64,000 bases of DNA from the NCBI GenBank assembly GCA_024114885.1, contig CP099424.1, positions 124,001 to 188,000 on the forward strand. Direction: 5' to 3'. Origin of the DNA: Septoria linicola (lineage: Eukaryota > Ascomycota > Dothideomycetes > Mycosphaerellales > Mycosphaerellaceae). The notes below the pieces were generated by a model. It was given only the letters and a program-made list of their open reading frames with translations. It searched no databases and was not told the origin of the DNA. Each line of letters begins with the position of its first letter. The first letter of the stretch is position 1. Position numbers and translations under genes: made by a program. Of the stretch, positions 13,101 through 25,880 are shown piece after piece.

Positions 13101-15962
13101 CTTTAAAAATAAGCTAGGTAGAGAATTAGACTTAAATATTAAGATTAAGAATCTCTCTAGTTTAGCTCTAGAAAGAAGACCTATTAGAAGGCTAAGAACT
13201 ATTAGCTAGCCTACTTTATAAGCTAGTAGGAGTACTTTAGGTACTCCTAGTCTAAGCTAGTAGAAGCTTTCTCTCTTTTAGCTATTAGTATAGGTTTAGG
13301 AAGGAAAGAAACTCTTTATATAACTTCTACCTCTACTAGAAGATATAGAAGAGTATAGAAAATTCCTAAGCTAAGAGAAAGTTAAGAAAGAATCTAAGAA
13401 TTCTACCTAAGAAACTATAAAAATAGATTAGAAATAGATAGTCCTAAAATAAACTCTTAGAAAAAGAAAAGTATCCTAAGAACTTAATAGATTTAACTAG
13501 AAGCTAAAGCTAATTAGGCTTAAGTTAGATTAGAATAGTTAGCTAGATAAAGAAATACTTCTAGAGTATTAGGCTTTCTTCTTAGCTATAAGCTCTATTA
13601 ACCTAAATATCCTATAGGACTTAGAATTCTTAGAGGAAGTTAAAGAGATTATATTCTCTACTACTAAAGAAGTAGGAATATATAGATAAGAGGTACTAAT
13701 CTTAAAGAACTATAAGGAAGTAGTAAGTAATCCTAAATAGGGTTATCTCTAGTAAGAAGCTATTTAGAAAAAGCTAGATATACTTATAAGTAATAATACC
13801 TAGACTATAGTAGTCCTACTAAAAGAAGCTAACTTAGTTACCTTAAGATAGGTCTTTAATATTAAGAGAAAACTTAGTAGTACTATTAAAAAGTTTAAAG
13901 TAAGACTAGTTATAAAAGGGTTCTTCTAAAAGTATAGAGTAGACTATATAGAAACTTTTACCTCTATAGTTAGGTAGGATACTCTAAAAGGATTTATAGC
14001 TATAGTCTATAAGAAGGACCTAGTTCTATACTAAGTAGATATAAATAATATATTTATAGAGAGTACTCTATATAAGGATATCTATATAATCCTACTACTA
14101 GGTATTAACCTACTAACTAGTATAGTCTTATAAGTTCTAAGGAGTCTCTATAGGCTAAAGTAAGCTATAAGAGACTAGAATTAGCTATATATATTAAAGC
14201 TAAGAGAAATAGGATTTAGATAATTAGAAGTAGACCTATATCTTCTAATCTATAAGAAAAGGAAAGACCTAATAATCCTAATCTATATTAATAATATACC
14301 TATTACTATAGAGAGACTAGAAGATGTCCTCTAGTTTAAAGACTAACTTAGTAAGGTCTTTAAGATTAAAGATCTTAGAGAGCTAGATAAGATTCTTAGA
14401 ATAAGACTAATAAGAAATAGATAGTAAAGCTAGCTAAAACTTAACTAGAAGTACTATATCTAAGAGAACCTAGCTAAAATAGGAATAGGCTAAGAAACTA
14501 TATTACTAACTCTTTTACTAATAGATAACTATAAAAGTCTAAAGCCTACTAGACTAAATAATAAAAGATATAATAAATAGGAGTACTAATCTATTATTAG
14601 AATATAGATATAGCTTATAACTATTATAAGACTAGATATCTTATTTGCCCTTAGAAGATTAAGCTCCTATATTAGTAATCTAATAGTAGGATATATAAAG
14701 GCTCTAAAGAAGCTAACTAGATACCTAAGATTAAACCTAGACCTTAGTCTAAGATACTTAAAAAATAGTTAAAGCTATCTTACTAGATATATAGACTCTA
14801 ACTATATAATAGATAAGACTAATAGAGTTTTAATCCTTAGATATATTTTCTTCCTTTATAGTATACTAATCTCCTAGATAAGTAAGAAATAGAAATCTAT
14901 AGCTATATCTATAATTAAAGCTAAATATATAGCTATAGGAGTATATATAAAATAGTTATAGTTCCTTAGTACTCTTTTAAGAGAGCTTAGATACCTAGAG
15001 TTAGTAGGAGAATATTCTTATTAACTAAGGATCCTTAGTAACTAGAAAACTATTACTAGAATTAGGCTAATTTAGCTAAAAGGTAATAACTAAGCTACTC
15101 TTACTCTAGTTAAGGACTTATATATTTATAATAAGTCTAAATATATTAATATCTTATATAATACTATAAGAAAGCTCTAGTAGAATAGACTTATCTCTAT
15201 AGAATATATAAATATAAAAGAGATAGTAGTAGATAGTCTTACTAAGCTAAAGAATAGACTATAGTTTTAGGAGTTTATAAGGTAGCTCTACCTTATATAA
15301 GAGATATATAAAAGATAACTCTAAGCCTTAGAGTTAGACTAAGAGGAGTCTAAAAGAAAGATTTTAGTTACTTAACTCCTCCTTAGTTAGACTTTATAAA
15401 GTTCTAAATTCCTTTACTAATATTAGACCTATTACTAACTATAATATTACTATATAGTACCTAGCTAAACTAGATACCTCCTAAGGCTAAGTACTAGTTA
15501 ATATTAAAAACCTTCTCTATAGTAGCTATTATCTCTAGTACTAGTATATAGTTACTCTACTCTCTAGCTTAATATAAGATCCTTATAGCTAAGAATAGTA
15601 TACTCTAAAGGCTATTAGGGAACTAAGAAGCTATATAGAATATAACTAAGTAGAGGACTAGGCTATAAGGAATCTAGAGAGCTATTAGAATTAGCTATAA
15701 GAAAGGATAAAGGTAACTTACTAGATAGTCTATATCCTAAATAATCTACTCCTATATAAGAGAGAAAGAAGATCTTATAGAAGGTATTTCTTTTACCTTT
15801 TTATAAGAGATAGTAGTATAGAAAGTTTATTAGATTAATAGTTAGTACTATCTAGTTATTAGTCTAAAAAGTAAGTACTTAATAACTAATTAAGATTAGG
15901 ACTAGTATTTAAGTACTATAGATAATCTATTAAAAGATCTAACTATATAGTATAAGTAGGAG

Positions 15963-16228
15963 TATTAAGAATATATCCTAGATAGTTAGTCTAGATATAG
16001 ATATCTAAGTATAGTTCTAGATACCTAAGGTATCTACCTAAGGCTTAGTAAGAGGTATATCTTACTTCTCTTTCTTCTCTTCTTAGATAACTAACTTAAT
16101 TAACTTTGTATTTAGTTCCTAGTATATTACTACTATACTATATATATAAGTTAGTTTAAGATTAATCCCCTATTCTTCTTTACTACGCTATACCCTCCTT
16201 AATATTATATAGTATCTAATACGCTCTC
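15963..16228 (+). repeat. 3' LTR of copia copy C, cut by copy D
   Basis: This holds the first 266 bp of C's 3' LTR; its last 11 bp are displaced to 22533-22543 by the insertion of D. Together they make 277 bp. Confidence 0.92.
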
Positions 16229-16506
16229 TATTAAAAGTGGAGAGCGTTTGTAGATACTATATAATGTCAAGGAGGGTATAGCGTAGTAAAGAAGAATAGG
16301 GGATTAATCTTAAACTAACTTATACACATAGTATAGTAGTAATATGCTAGGAACTAAATACAAAGTTAATTAAGTTAGTTATCTAAGAAGAGAAGAGAGA
16401 GAAGCAAGATGTACCTCTTACTAAGCCTTAGGTAGATGCCTTAGGTATCTAGAACTATACTTAGAAGTCTATATCTAGACTAACTATCTAGGATGCATTC
16501 TTAATA
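16229..16506 (-). repeat. 3' LTR of copia copy D
   Basis: This 278-bp LTR lies in minus orientation. It begins (plus view) TATTAAAAGTGG directly after the CTCTC duplication and ends at TTCTTAATA. Confidence 0.92.
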
Positions 16507-19500
16507 CTCCTACTCATACTATATAGTCAGATCTTTTAATAGATTATCTGTAGTACTCAAATACTAGTCCTAATCTTAATTAGTTATTAAGTACTTACTT
16601 TTTAGACTAATAACTAGACAGTACTAACTATCAATCTAACAAACTTTCTATACTACTATCTCCTACAAAAAGATAAAAGAAATGCCTTCTATAAGATCTT
16701 CCTTCTCTCTTATATAGGAGTAGATTGTTTAGGACATAGACTATCTAGTAAGTTACCCCTATCCTTTCTTGTAGCTAATTCTAATAGCTCCCTAGATTCC
16801 TTATAGCCTAGTCCCTTACTTAGTTATATTCTATATAGCTTCTTAGTTCCCTAATAGTCTTTAGGGTATACTATTCTTAGCTATAGGGATCTTATATTAA
16901 GCTAGGAAGTAGAGTGACTATATACTAGTAGAGGAGATAATAGCTACTATAGAGGAGGTCTTTAATATTAACTAGTACTTAGCCTTAGGGGGTGTCTAGT
17001 TTAGCTAGGTGCCATATAGTAATATTACAGTTAGTAATAGGTCTGACATTAGTAAGGGCATTTGGGACTTTATAAAGTCTAACTAAGGAGGAGTCAAGTA
17101 ACTAAAATCTTTCTTTTAGACTCCTCTTAGTTCAGCTCTAAGGCTTAGAGTTATCTTTTGTATATCTCTTATATAAGGCAGAGCTACCTTATAAACTCCT
17201 GAAACTATAGTCTATTCTTTAGCTTAGTAAGACTATCTACTACTATCTCTTTTATATTCATATATTCTATAGAGATAAGTCTGTTCTATTAGAGCTTTCT
17301 TATAGCATTATATGAGATATTAATATGTTTGGACTTATTATAAACATATAAGTCCTTAACTAGAGTAAGGGCAGCTTAGTTATTACCTTTTAGCTAAATT
17401 AGCCTGATTCTAGTAACAGTTTCCTAGTTACTAAGGATCCTTAGTTAGTAAGAATATTCTCTTACTAACTCTAGGCATCTAAGCTCTCTTAAAAGAGTAC
17501 TAAGGAACTGTAACTATTTTGTATATGCTCCTATAGCTATATATTTAGCTTCTATTATAGATATAGCTACAGATTTCTACTTCTTACTTATCTAGGAGAT
17601 TAGTATACTATAAAGGAAGAAGACATATCCAAGGATTAAGACTCTATTAGTCTTGTCTATTATATAGTTAGAGTCTATATATCTAGTAAGGCAGCCTTAA
17701 CCATTCCTTAAGTATCTTAGACTAAGGTCTAGGTTTGATCTTAGGTATCTAGTCAGCTTCTTTAGAGCCTTCATATGTCCTACTATTAGATTACTAACAT
17801 AGGAGCTTAATCTTCTAAAGGCAAATGAAATGTCTAGTCTTGTGACAGTTATAAGCTATATCTATATTCTAATAATAGATTAGTACTCCTATTTGTTACA
17901 CCTTTTATTATTTAGTCTAGTAGGCTTCAGACTTTTATAGCTGTCTATTAGTAAAAGAGTTAGTAATATAGTCTCTTGACCTATTCCTATCTTAGCTAGG
18001 TTCTCTTAGATATAGTACTTCTAGTCAAGTTTTAGCTAGCCTTACTATCTGTTTCTTATTAGTCTTATTCTAAGAATCTTGTCTAGTTCTCTAAGATCTT
18101 TGATCTTAAAGACCTTACTAAGTTAGTCTTTAAACTAGAGGACATCTTCTAGTCTCTCTATAGTAATAGGTATGTTATTAATATAGATTAGGATTATTAG
18201 GTCTTTCCTTTTCTTATAGATTAGAAGACATAGGTCCACTTCTAATTGTCTGAATCCTATTCCTTTCAGCTTTAATATATATAGCTGATTCTAGTCTCTT
18301 ATAGCTTGCTTTAGCTTATAGAGACTTTTTAGAACTTGTAAGACTATGCTAGTTAGTAGGTTAATACCTAGTAGTAGGATTATATAGATATCCTTATATA
18401 GGGTACTCTCTATAAATATATTATTTATATCTACTTAGTGTAGAACCAGGTCCTTCTTATAGACTATAGCCATAAATCCTCTTAGAGTATCCTACCTAAC
18501 TATAGGGGCAAAAGTTTCTATATAGTCTACTCTATACTTTTAGGAGAACTCTCTTATAACTAGTCTTGCCTTAAACTTTTTAATAGCTCTACTAAGCTTT
18601 CTCTTAATATTAAAGACCTATCTTAAGGTAACTAGGTTAGCCTCTTTTAGTAGGACTACTATAGTCTAGGTATTATTACTTACAAGTATATCTAGCTCCT
18701 TCTAAATAGCTTCTTACTAGAGATAACCCTACTTAGGATTACTTACTACTTCCTTATAGTTCCTTAGGATTAGAACCTCCTATTTATATATTCCTACTTC
18801 TTTAGTAGCTAAGAATATAATCTCTTTAACTTCCTTTAAGAATTCTAGGTCCTATAGGATACCTAGGTTAATAGAGCTTATAGCTAAGAAGAAAGCCTAA
18901 TACTCTAGGAGCATTTCCTTGTCTAGCTAACTATTCTAATCTAGCTTAAGCCTAATTAGCTTTAGCTTCTAGTTAAATCTATTAAGTTCTTAGGATACTT
19001 TCCTCTTTCTAAGAGTTTGCCTTAGAGCTATCTACTCCTAATCTACCTCTATAGTTTCTTAGATAGAATTCTTAGATTCTTTCTTAACTTTCCCTTAGTC
19101 TAGGAATTTTCTATACTCTCCTATATCTTCTAGTAGAGGTAGAAGTTATATAAAGAGTTTCTTTCCTTCCTAAACCTATACTAATAGCTAAGAGGGAGGA
19201 GGCTTCTACTAGCCTAGACTAGGAGCACCTAGGGTACTCCTACTAGCTTATAGAGCAGGCTAGCTAATAGTTCTTAGCCTTCTAATAGGTCTTCTTTCTA
19301 GAGCTGAACTAGGGAGATTCTTGATCTTAATATTCAAGTCTAATTCTCTACCTAGCTTATCTTTAAAGAAGATTATATTAGTGTGCTACTTAATAGTTTT
19401 TATATCTAGCTCCTAGAACTTCTATGCCTTTACTATATTATTATAGTATCTAACAAACATAGTATCCTTTCCTCTGTTTATTAGTTTGTTACTCCTTACC

Positions 19501-22249
19501 TACTAAGGCTATACTCTTGTATCTATATATACTATAGCTCTATATCCCTATACCTTGAGGTAGGAGACTATTAGTTTGATCCTATTAAAAGCTTTATTAG
19601 GTAAGAGCTTGAATCCCTCAATATTAGGTCTATTTAGAAGCTTGTTCCTTATATACACCTATACTTCAAGGGCTTCTAGCTAAAACTTAATAGGTATCTT
19701 GCTTTCTTTAAGTATTACTCTAATAGAGGCCTCTAATGTTTGGATAGACCTCTTAACTACTCTATTCTAGAGTGAATTATAGGCCTTAGTTAGCTTAAGG
19801 GTGATTCTAAAGTCCTTCTCCTACTATTTAATTAAAGTAGTAATCTCTCTAGCATTATTAGCTCTTATAGACTTAAGGAGTGCTACTAACTACCTTTCTA
19901 CCTTGATCCTCCAGTTCTAAAGAGTAGTTAGTGTATCTGATCTAGCCTTAAGTAGAAATGCCTATTTCTTTCTTAAGAAGTTATTAATAATCTTAAGCTA
20001 CTATATAAAACCTTTTACTAATAATAGTAATAGTCTATAGATATCTACTAACACAAGGGCTAGTCTTTTAGGTCTTCTCTTAATAGACTTGCCTAGGTGT
20101 TTCTTTATCTTACCTATTATATAGATCCTATACTTATACTCTTCCTAGTTAGGGATTAGAATTCTTTCCTTTAGGTTAGTAACTTTATAAAGGTTTAAGA
20201 GTAACCCTCTTCTAAAGTATATAAATCTTCTATACTATAGCTCCTACTGTTTTAGATCCTTCTCTAATAGGGCAGTATAGGCATTATTAACCTCTATAGG
20301 ATTATATAGTAAGTAATATAACTTTTCCTATAGGAGAGGTAATATCTTACTAATAAATAGAACACCTCTAACTAGCTTGGTCTTTATAACTGTTTGGCTA
20401 TCTAGGGAGGTAAGAGTAAAATCAGGCTTCTAGACTCTAAATTGCTTACTAAACTAATCCTATAATATAAGATTTACTCTAAGATTAGGAACAAATAGTA
20501 CCCTATCAAGTAGAACTTCTCCTCCTAAGATTCTCTTTATCTATACTAGTCTAGAGTAGGTTATATAGAGGTATCCTCCTCCTACCTTGATCTATACTTT
20601 CTTCCTTAGTAGCTTTACTAATCTAAAGAAGGACAGTTAGTCAGTTATATAGGATAAGGTATAGGAATCTAAGAGCTATTCTTAGGGTAATAACTTGCCT
20701 TTAGCCTTAATTATAGAATAGGCCAACTTATCTTAGTTATTATCTTCTAATAGGGAATTATTATTACTTCTAGAACTAGAGTGAGTTCTAGAATTAGAAC
20801 TAGAACTAGACTCCTAGGCTGAAAATCCTTTCTTTAGAAGCTTTCTAGACTTTTCTATCCTTTGAAGCTACTTGCCTATTTTCTAGACAACCTTCTTTAG
20901 CTTATTATATAATAATAACTTATAGATAGCTTTCTTAATATGTCTAGTATTCCTTAGTAAAAAGGATCTTCTAACCCTTCCTCTAAGGAATAATCCCTAA
21001 GGGTCCTTCTAGTTCTTAGTACTGTTTCTCTACTAGGATAGTTTCTTAATAGTAGGAAGGTTAGGACAATCCTTCAACTAGTACTTCCCTTTCTTATAGA
21101 GCTAGTATATTAGTAAAGACTTTCCTTAGTAGGGCTGCCTAGAATAGAATATAGCTAGACCTATGTCTATCTTGTCTAGATTATCTCTTGCCTCTTAGGA
21201 CTTAAGTAGAAGGAGAACAGTGTCTATATCCAAGGATAGTTAGGTTATAATAGTATCCTTAGCTACTTAGTATAATGTAGGTAGGGACTATAGGAGATGT
21301 TTTAGCCTTTTCTCTTAGCTCTAGTAGTAGGCTTCCTAAGGATCAATCTTAGTAATCCTCTTACCTAGGCCTCTAAGGTGTCTCTATACTTCCCTGATTA
21401 TCTTATTAGGTGACATCCTGAATATAATAAACTGCTTAATTAGACCTATAGTATAGGACTTCAGGACTCTATTATACTTATTCTAGAGAATTACCTATAT
21501 CTTAGCTACTAGTGTAGTAACATACTATATCTCTAGCTCTATCTTATTATCTTTACTAATACTATATCTAATACTAAACCTGTATACTATATTGTCTTTT
21601 AAGAAGTATTGATTCTAAGTAATATATATCTAAAGACTAGTGTCCTACTAAACTATGTATAGGTTCCCTCTAATAATTAGTTAGCTAATTACCTAGAACT
21701 AGTCCTTTCCTTCTAGCTTGTCTATCTATAGCTTAAACTATCTCTTCTAGTTAGTTCTATCTAGGATTGGAATCCTTTAGCTCTTCTTATCCTCTTAGTC
21801 TATTATAGAAATAGGTAAATAGAATGAATAATTAGTAGAATGCTTTAGACTAGCTAAGGATTCTAGAGAAGGGTAATTTCTTATAGTAGAGAGACTAGCT
21901 CTAAGGGACAGAGATTCCTCGTATTTAGGAAATTACTAAGACTCAGATCTTTCTCTCTTAGTAGAGTTTCTGTTACTAGGTAGTAGGAAGGCCAAGTAGC
22001 CTCTTCTAACTCTAGTGATGCTAGGTGCAATAGTAGAGAACTAGGCAGGTATTAACAAAGCAGAAACACACTACTATCTTATAGAGATCTTTACTAACTT
22101 ATATACTACTAGGTACAAACTAGCTTCGTTAGTAATATAGTTAGAGAAACTTCTAGGCCCTAAATGTTTTCTATAAACTATAAGGGATATAAGTAACCTA
22201 TACTAACATAGGTTGCTCCTATTTAGTGTATAAACCCGGGCTTATAACC

Positions 22250-22527
22250 TATTAAAAGTAGAGGGCGTTTGTAGATACTATACAATATCAAGGAGGGTAT
22301 AGCGTAGTAAAGAAGAATAGGGGATCAATCTTAAACTGACTTATATACATAGTGTAGTAGTAATATGCTAGGAACTAAATACAAAGTTGATTAAGTTAGT
22401 TATCTAAGAAGAGAAGAGAGAGAAGCAAGATGTACCTCTTACTAAGCCTCAGGTAGATGCCTTAGGCATCTAGAACCATGCTTAGAAGTCTATATCCAGA
22501 CTAACTATCTAGGATGCATTCTTAACA
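22250..22527 (-). repeat. 5' LTR of copia copy D
   Basis: This is the least mutated LTR in the window. It retains GATGCATTCTTAACA at its outer end, which gives the family's original terminus. The primer-binding site lies at 22236-22249. Confidence 0.92.
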
Positions 22528-22543
22528 CTCTCTACTTTTAATA

Positions 22544-23600
22544 GATCTTCTACTAAGTAAGGAAGGAGTATATATATATAATACGATTCTAGTTATTATC
22601 GACTAATATATAAAGATAGTTATCTTTATCCTAACGATAAAGAGGTATACTAGTAGTAACCTTATAAGAGTCTTAATATTAGAAGTAATTAGGTATTATA
22701 GTATACCTATAAGTATTATTAGTAATAGAGGGTCTATATTTACGAGTTAGTTTTAGTCTAACTTCTACTACGAGGTATATATAAAACGTAAGCTAAGTAT
22801 AACGTTCTATCTATAAACGGATAGGTAAACTAAAAGAGCGAATTAGACGCTTAAGACTTACCTACGTATCTACTACGTAGAGTAATAAGATAACTAGGTA
22901 GACCTATTAGTATAAGCCGAGTTCGTATATAATAATAGTACGTATACGATACTAAAGATATTACTATTTATAGCGCTATATAGTTTTAATCTAGAGCTAG
23001 TAACGAGTAGGTAAGAAGCTTAAGGCGCGTTTTCTAAAAAGGAGATACTAGCTACTAAAGAAACTATAGAAAGATTAAAGAAGAACTACGAAACGCTAAG
23101 TAAACGCTAGCGAGAAGTAAGTAAGGCGTAGGCTAGGTACTTTAATAATAGGTATTAGGCTAAGGAATATAAAGTCGGCGATATAGTCTTACTATTAATA
23201 AAGAACCTATAATTAAAGATTCTTTTAAAGAAGTTAGTAGATAAGTTTACTAGGCCTTTTAAGGTAATTAACGTAGTAGAGAAGTAGGCGTACTACTTAG
23301 CTCTACTACTAGACGCTCTTATCTATAACGTATTTTATATATTGCTTCTAGAACCTTAGAAGAGTAGCGAGACGTAGGTAGAGAGTATACTACTCGTAGA
23401 CTACTAGAGTAAATAGGAAGTTAAGAAGATTCTTAGAACTCGAGTAAGGAAGAGCGTACGCTAGTACTTAATCTACTAGTAGAGCTAGCCTAAAGAGTAC
23501 GACTAGTAGGAACCTAAAGAATATATTAGCGACTATATAGTACTAGACGTATTCGAAGCGTAGCGCGTAAGCGAGCGCGTAGTAAGATAAAAGCGCTAAG
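22544..23600 (+). mobile_element. Ty3/gypsy chromovirus relic, right part (integrase and chromodomain)
   Basis: The integrase frame broken at 3638 resumes here. RIP-damaged blocks corresponding to the family's DRG..F...FW region, the HPQTDGQTE block (SINGQVN, near 22810-22830) and the AEF.YN block can be followed to about 23000. The linker with FKVI and YNVFYVLLLEP is at about 23250-23360. A chromodomain-like EVEKIL...Y segment follows at about 23400-23560. The chromodomain places the element among the chromoviruses. The 3' LTR was not delimited. CpG-bearing words are common here, unlike in the copia copies. Confidence 0.8.
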
Positions 23601-25880
23601 GTACTAATATAGCGATACTAAGTACTAAGCGCTAAACCTATATATAGAGATAAACTTTAAATTTAAGAGAGTAAGAAAATTACTAAGGTATTTAGAATAT
23701 ATCGAAATATAAACTATATTATTTATATACGCCTACTAAGTAGGTCGTATAGTACCTATAAGTAAGAAGTAAGAATCTAACTATAGTCTATATAGGCGCG
23801 AGCGGAGTACTAGAGGCGTAGATAGAGAGCGAGCGAAACGCTTATATATCGTCTATAGAGAGCGCGTCGTCGTTAGCGTTTCTACTACTAGTAACGCTCT
23901 CTATATCCTTATCCTTCTCTTTCTCTACCTCTATCTCCTCGTCGGACATAGCGTCTTCTAAAAGGTTATTCTCCTTCTAGTTACTACTCTCGAGATAGGC
24001 TACCTTTATAATAGCGTCTAGAGCGTCGCTAGAGGCGCCTACTATATAGTTAGTCTATAAGGAATATTAGTATCGTAGAAAGATCGTATAGGAAGAGTAG
24101 GTATACCTTATACTATAGCTTAAATATAGCTACTATAAAGTTAGACTAGCGCTAGGTCTCTACTAGACTAGCGACGGATATCGTACTAGTCGCTAGTAGA
24201 GCGAGTACGCTCGCCTTACGTAGCGTATCTTAGCTACTAACTACCTTACCCTTATTACTAGTAAAGACCTTCTTAGAGGTCTTAATAGAAGTATAGAGGT
24301 TCTTTAGGCGACGCTTAGCCTACTCTTTATATATACTCTCTAGGAGGGTCTCTAGCTACTAGTAGTAGTATAGTACGTAGCGCACCTACTACTTAAAGTT
24401 ACTATTAGTAATACGCTTATAAGAGTAGTATTAGCGCTTATAGCGCTAATACTTAATCTTCTAGCTAGGCTTTATTACTCTATTATACGAAGGCTCGTCG
24501 TCTATATATAGTCTATTAGTAGATAAAGCATAGTTAAGGAGTATTCGAAGAGCCGTACCCTTATAGCTATACTTAATATAGTAGAGGTAGATATCTATAT
24601 CTTCTTAGCCTCTAATATTATCGATAGTATAGAGTAGGTAGTTCGTAACTACGACTCTAGTACGTTTTAGAGGTATAGTACTTACGTTAATAGTATAGTT
24701 ATAGTACGAGTCGACTACCTTAATAAGAATATAGAAAAATCGTATATAGAAAGAAAGTCTAAGAGAGAGTTAGAAGAGTTTTTAAAGAATATACTCGAGC
24801 CTAGCGACGTAGTCGCTATAGTAGAGAATATATTACTATATAAACGTAATACGTATAGTAACTCTTTACTTCGTAGTACGGATTTACGTAATACGCTAAA
24901 GGTTCGTAGGTATAACGTATTAGAGACGTAACTAGCGTAGAATATATAAAGTATATTATAAGGACTAAATAGGAAGCCTAGAATATAATCTATTAAGTAA
25001 GGTATTACTAAGGGTAGCTCTCTTAGAGAGAGGAGATAGTTATAAGAGCTAGGTAAGGTTAAAGGTTAGATACGCCTTAGGCTCGTAGGCTTAGCGTATA
25101 GTATAATTATAGTATACGTATATATCTAAAAGGAGGCAAGAATTAGTCTTACGATATTCTAATAGTCTTATTAGGAGAGCGCTCTATATATTACTATATA
25201 CCCCTTTTATACTAATCTAAATAAAGCTAGCTCGTAGAGAGCTTCTAGTAGTTATTAATATAAGGCTAGGACTATATCAAGCTTATATAGATCCTCTTAG
25301 CTATATAGAATATACTAATAAGAGTATATTTACTATCTAGCTATAACCGAATAGAGTAGATCTATTAGCTACGTAATATACGTACTAGTAGGCTAGTAAC
25401 GCTATATAAATAATACTATCGAATTTAAATTAGTATACTATATTAAATTAAGTATAGTAAACTCTCTTTCTTTATCTTATAATACTAGCTACTAGAAGTG
25501 CCTATTTACTTATAAACTAGCTATTCTATTAGATATAGTATATTTACGCTATTACTAGCGGCTATAGTATTATGTCTATATAGTAAACGCGTTCTTACGA
25601 CGCGTACTAGTATAACCTACGTCTATATATCTACCTTAATTATTATTAATATTACGCTATAGCTTATCGTTAGTATATATCGTCTATAGGCTTCTTAGAA
25701 TAGTATATTAGATAAGTAGGGTTAGTAGTATATAACGAGCTCGTAACTACCGCTATCCTCGTAGTATAGCGTAAATACTACGTATACGAATATCGGTAGA
25801 AGCTATTATAGTATAAGAGTAATATCTATAGCGTATACTCTACGCGAATATAGTACGCTATAGGTAAGAGCATACTAGGC
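23600..25880. repeat. RIP-mutated DNA of unresolved origin
   Basis: AT-rich, CpA-poor sequence continues without an open frame in its plus-strand reading. Part of it may be the 3' end of the gypsy element, but no repeat boundary was found. Composition changes to normal genic DNA over a short distance at about 25,870-25,900. Confidence 0.6.
23780..24760 (-). pseudogene. Degraded reading frame, probable unidentified transposon protein
   Basis: On the minus strand one frame can be followed for several hundred bases if TAG/TAA codons are read as mutated Gln codons. It is rich in Tyr, Lys and Arg, with a basic middle part (KYQRYKRQYYSYKR, about 24,400-24,450). It ends in an acidic, Glu/Lys-rich tail (EDAMSDEEIEVEKEKDKD, about 23,920-23,970). 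No family was recognised. Orientation is opposite to the gypsy relic, so it is probably a separate element. Confidence 0.4.

Larger units (their letters stand above)
16229..22527 (-). mobile_element. Copia retrotransposon copy D, full length, minus strand, nested in C
   Basis: This is a complete 6299-bp copy in reverse orientation with 278-bp LTRs at 16229-16506 (3' LTR) and 22250-22527 (5' LTR). CTCTC is repeated at 16224-16228 and 22528-22532. It landed 11 bp from the outer end of copy C's 3' LTR, and the residual 11 bp of that LTR are at 22533-22543. The reverse complement carries the same gag, integrase, RT and RNase H order as copy B, broken by RIP stops. Like B, it keeps many CpA/TpG sites, so it is younger than C. 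Confidence 0.95.
3639..22543 (+). mobile_element. Copia retrotransposon copy C, interrupted by copies B and D
   Basis: Copy C is a full Ty1/copia element that lost continuity to two later insertions. Its 5' LTR is 3639-3821 plus 10126-10219, its body 10220-15962, and its 3' LTR 15963-16228 plus 22533-22543. GATCT is duplicated at 3634-3638 and 22544-22548, inside the gypsy integrase. Subtracting B and D with their duplications leaves 6297 bp, against 6299 for each of B and D. Mutated gag, integrase, RT and RNase H sit about 6120 bp downstream of their places in B. CpA and TpG are nearly gone, so it is the older and most RIP-affected of the three complete copies. Confidence 0.93.

Noticed and set aside
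1..25880. Possible CRISPR-like or satellite array suggested by recurring sequence in the AT-rich block
   Set aside because: The recurring units are four copies of one 6.3-kb retrotransposon and their LTRs, not short regularly spaced repeats.
1..25880. Possible centromere or telomere-repeat sequence because of the extreme AT content
   Set aside because: No TTAGGG-type repeats occur, and the AT bias is explained by CpA-to-TpA mutation of recognisable transposons. Proximity to a centromere or telomere cannot be judged from this window.
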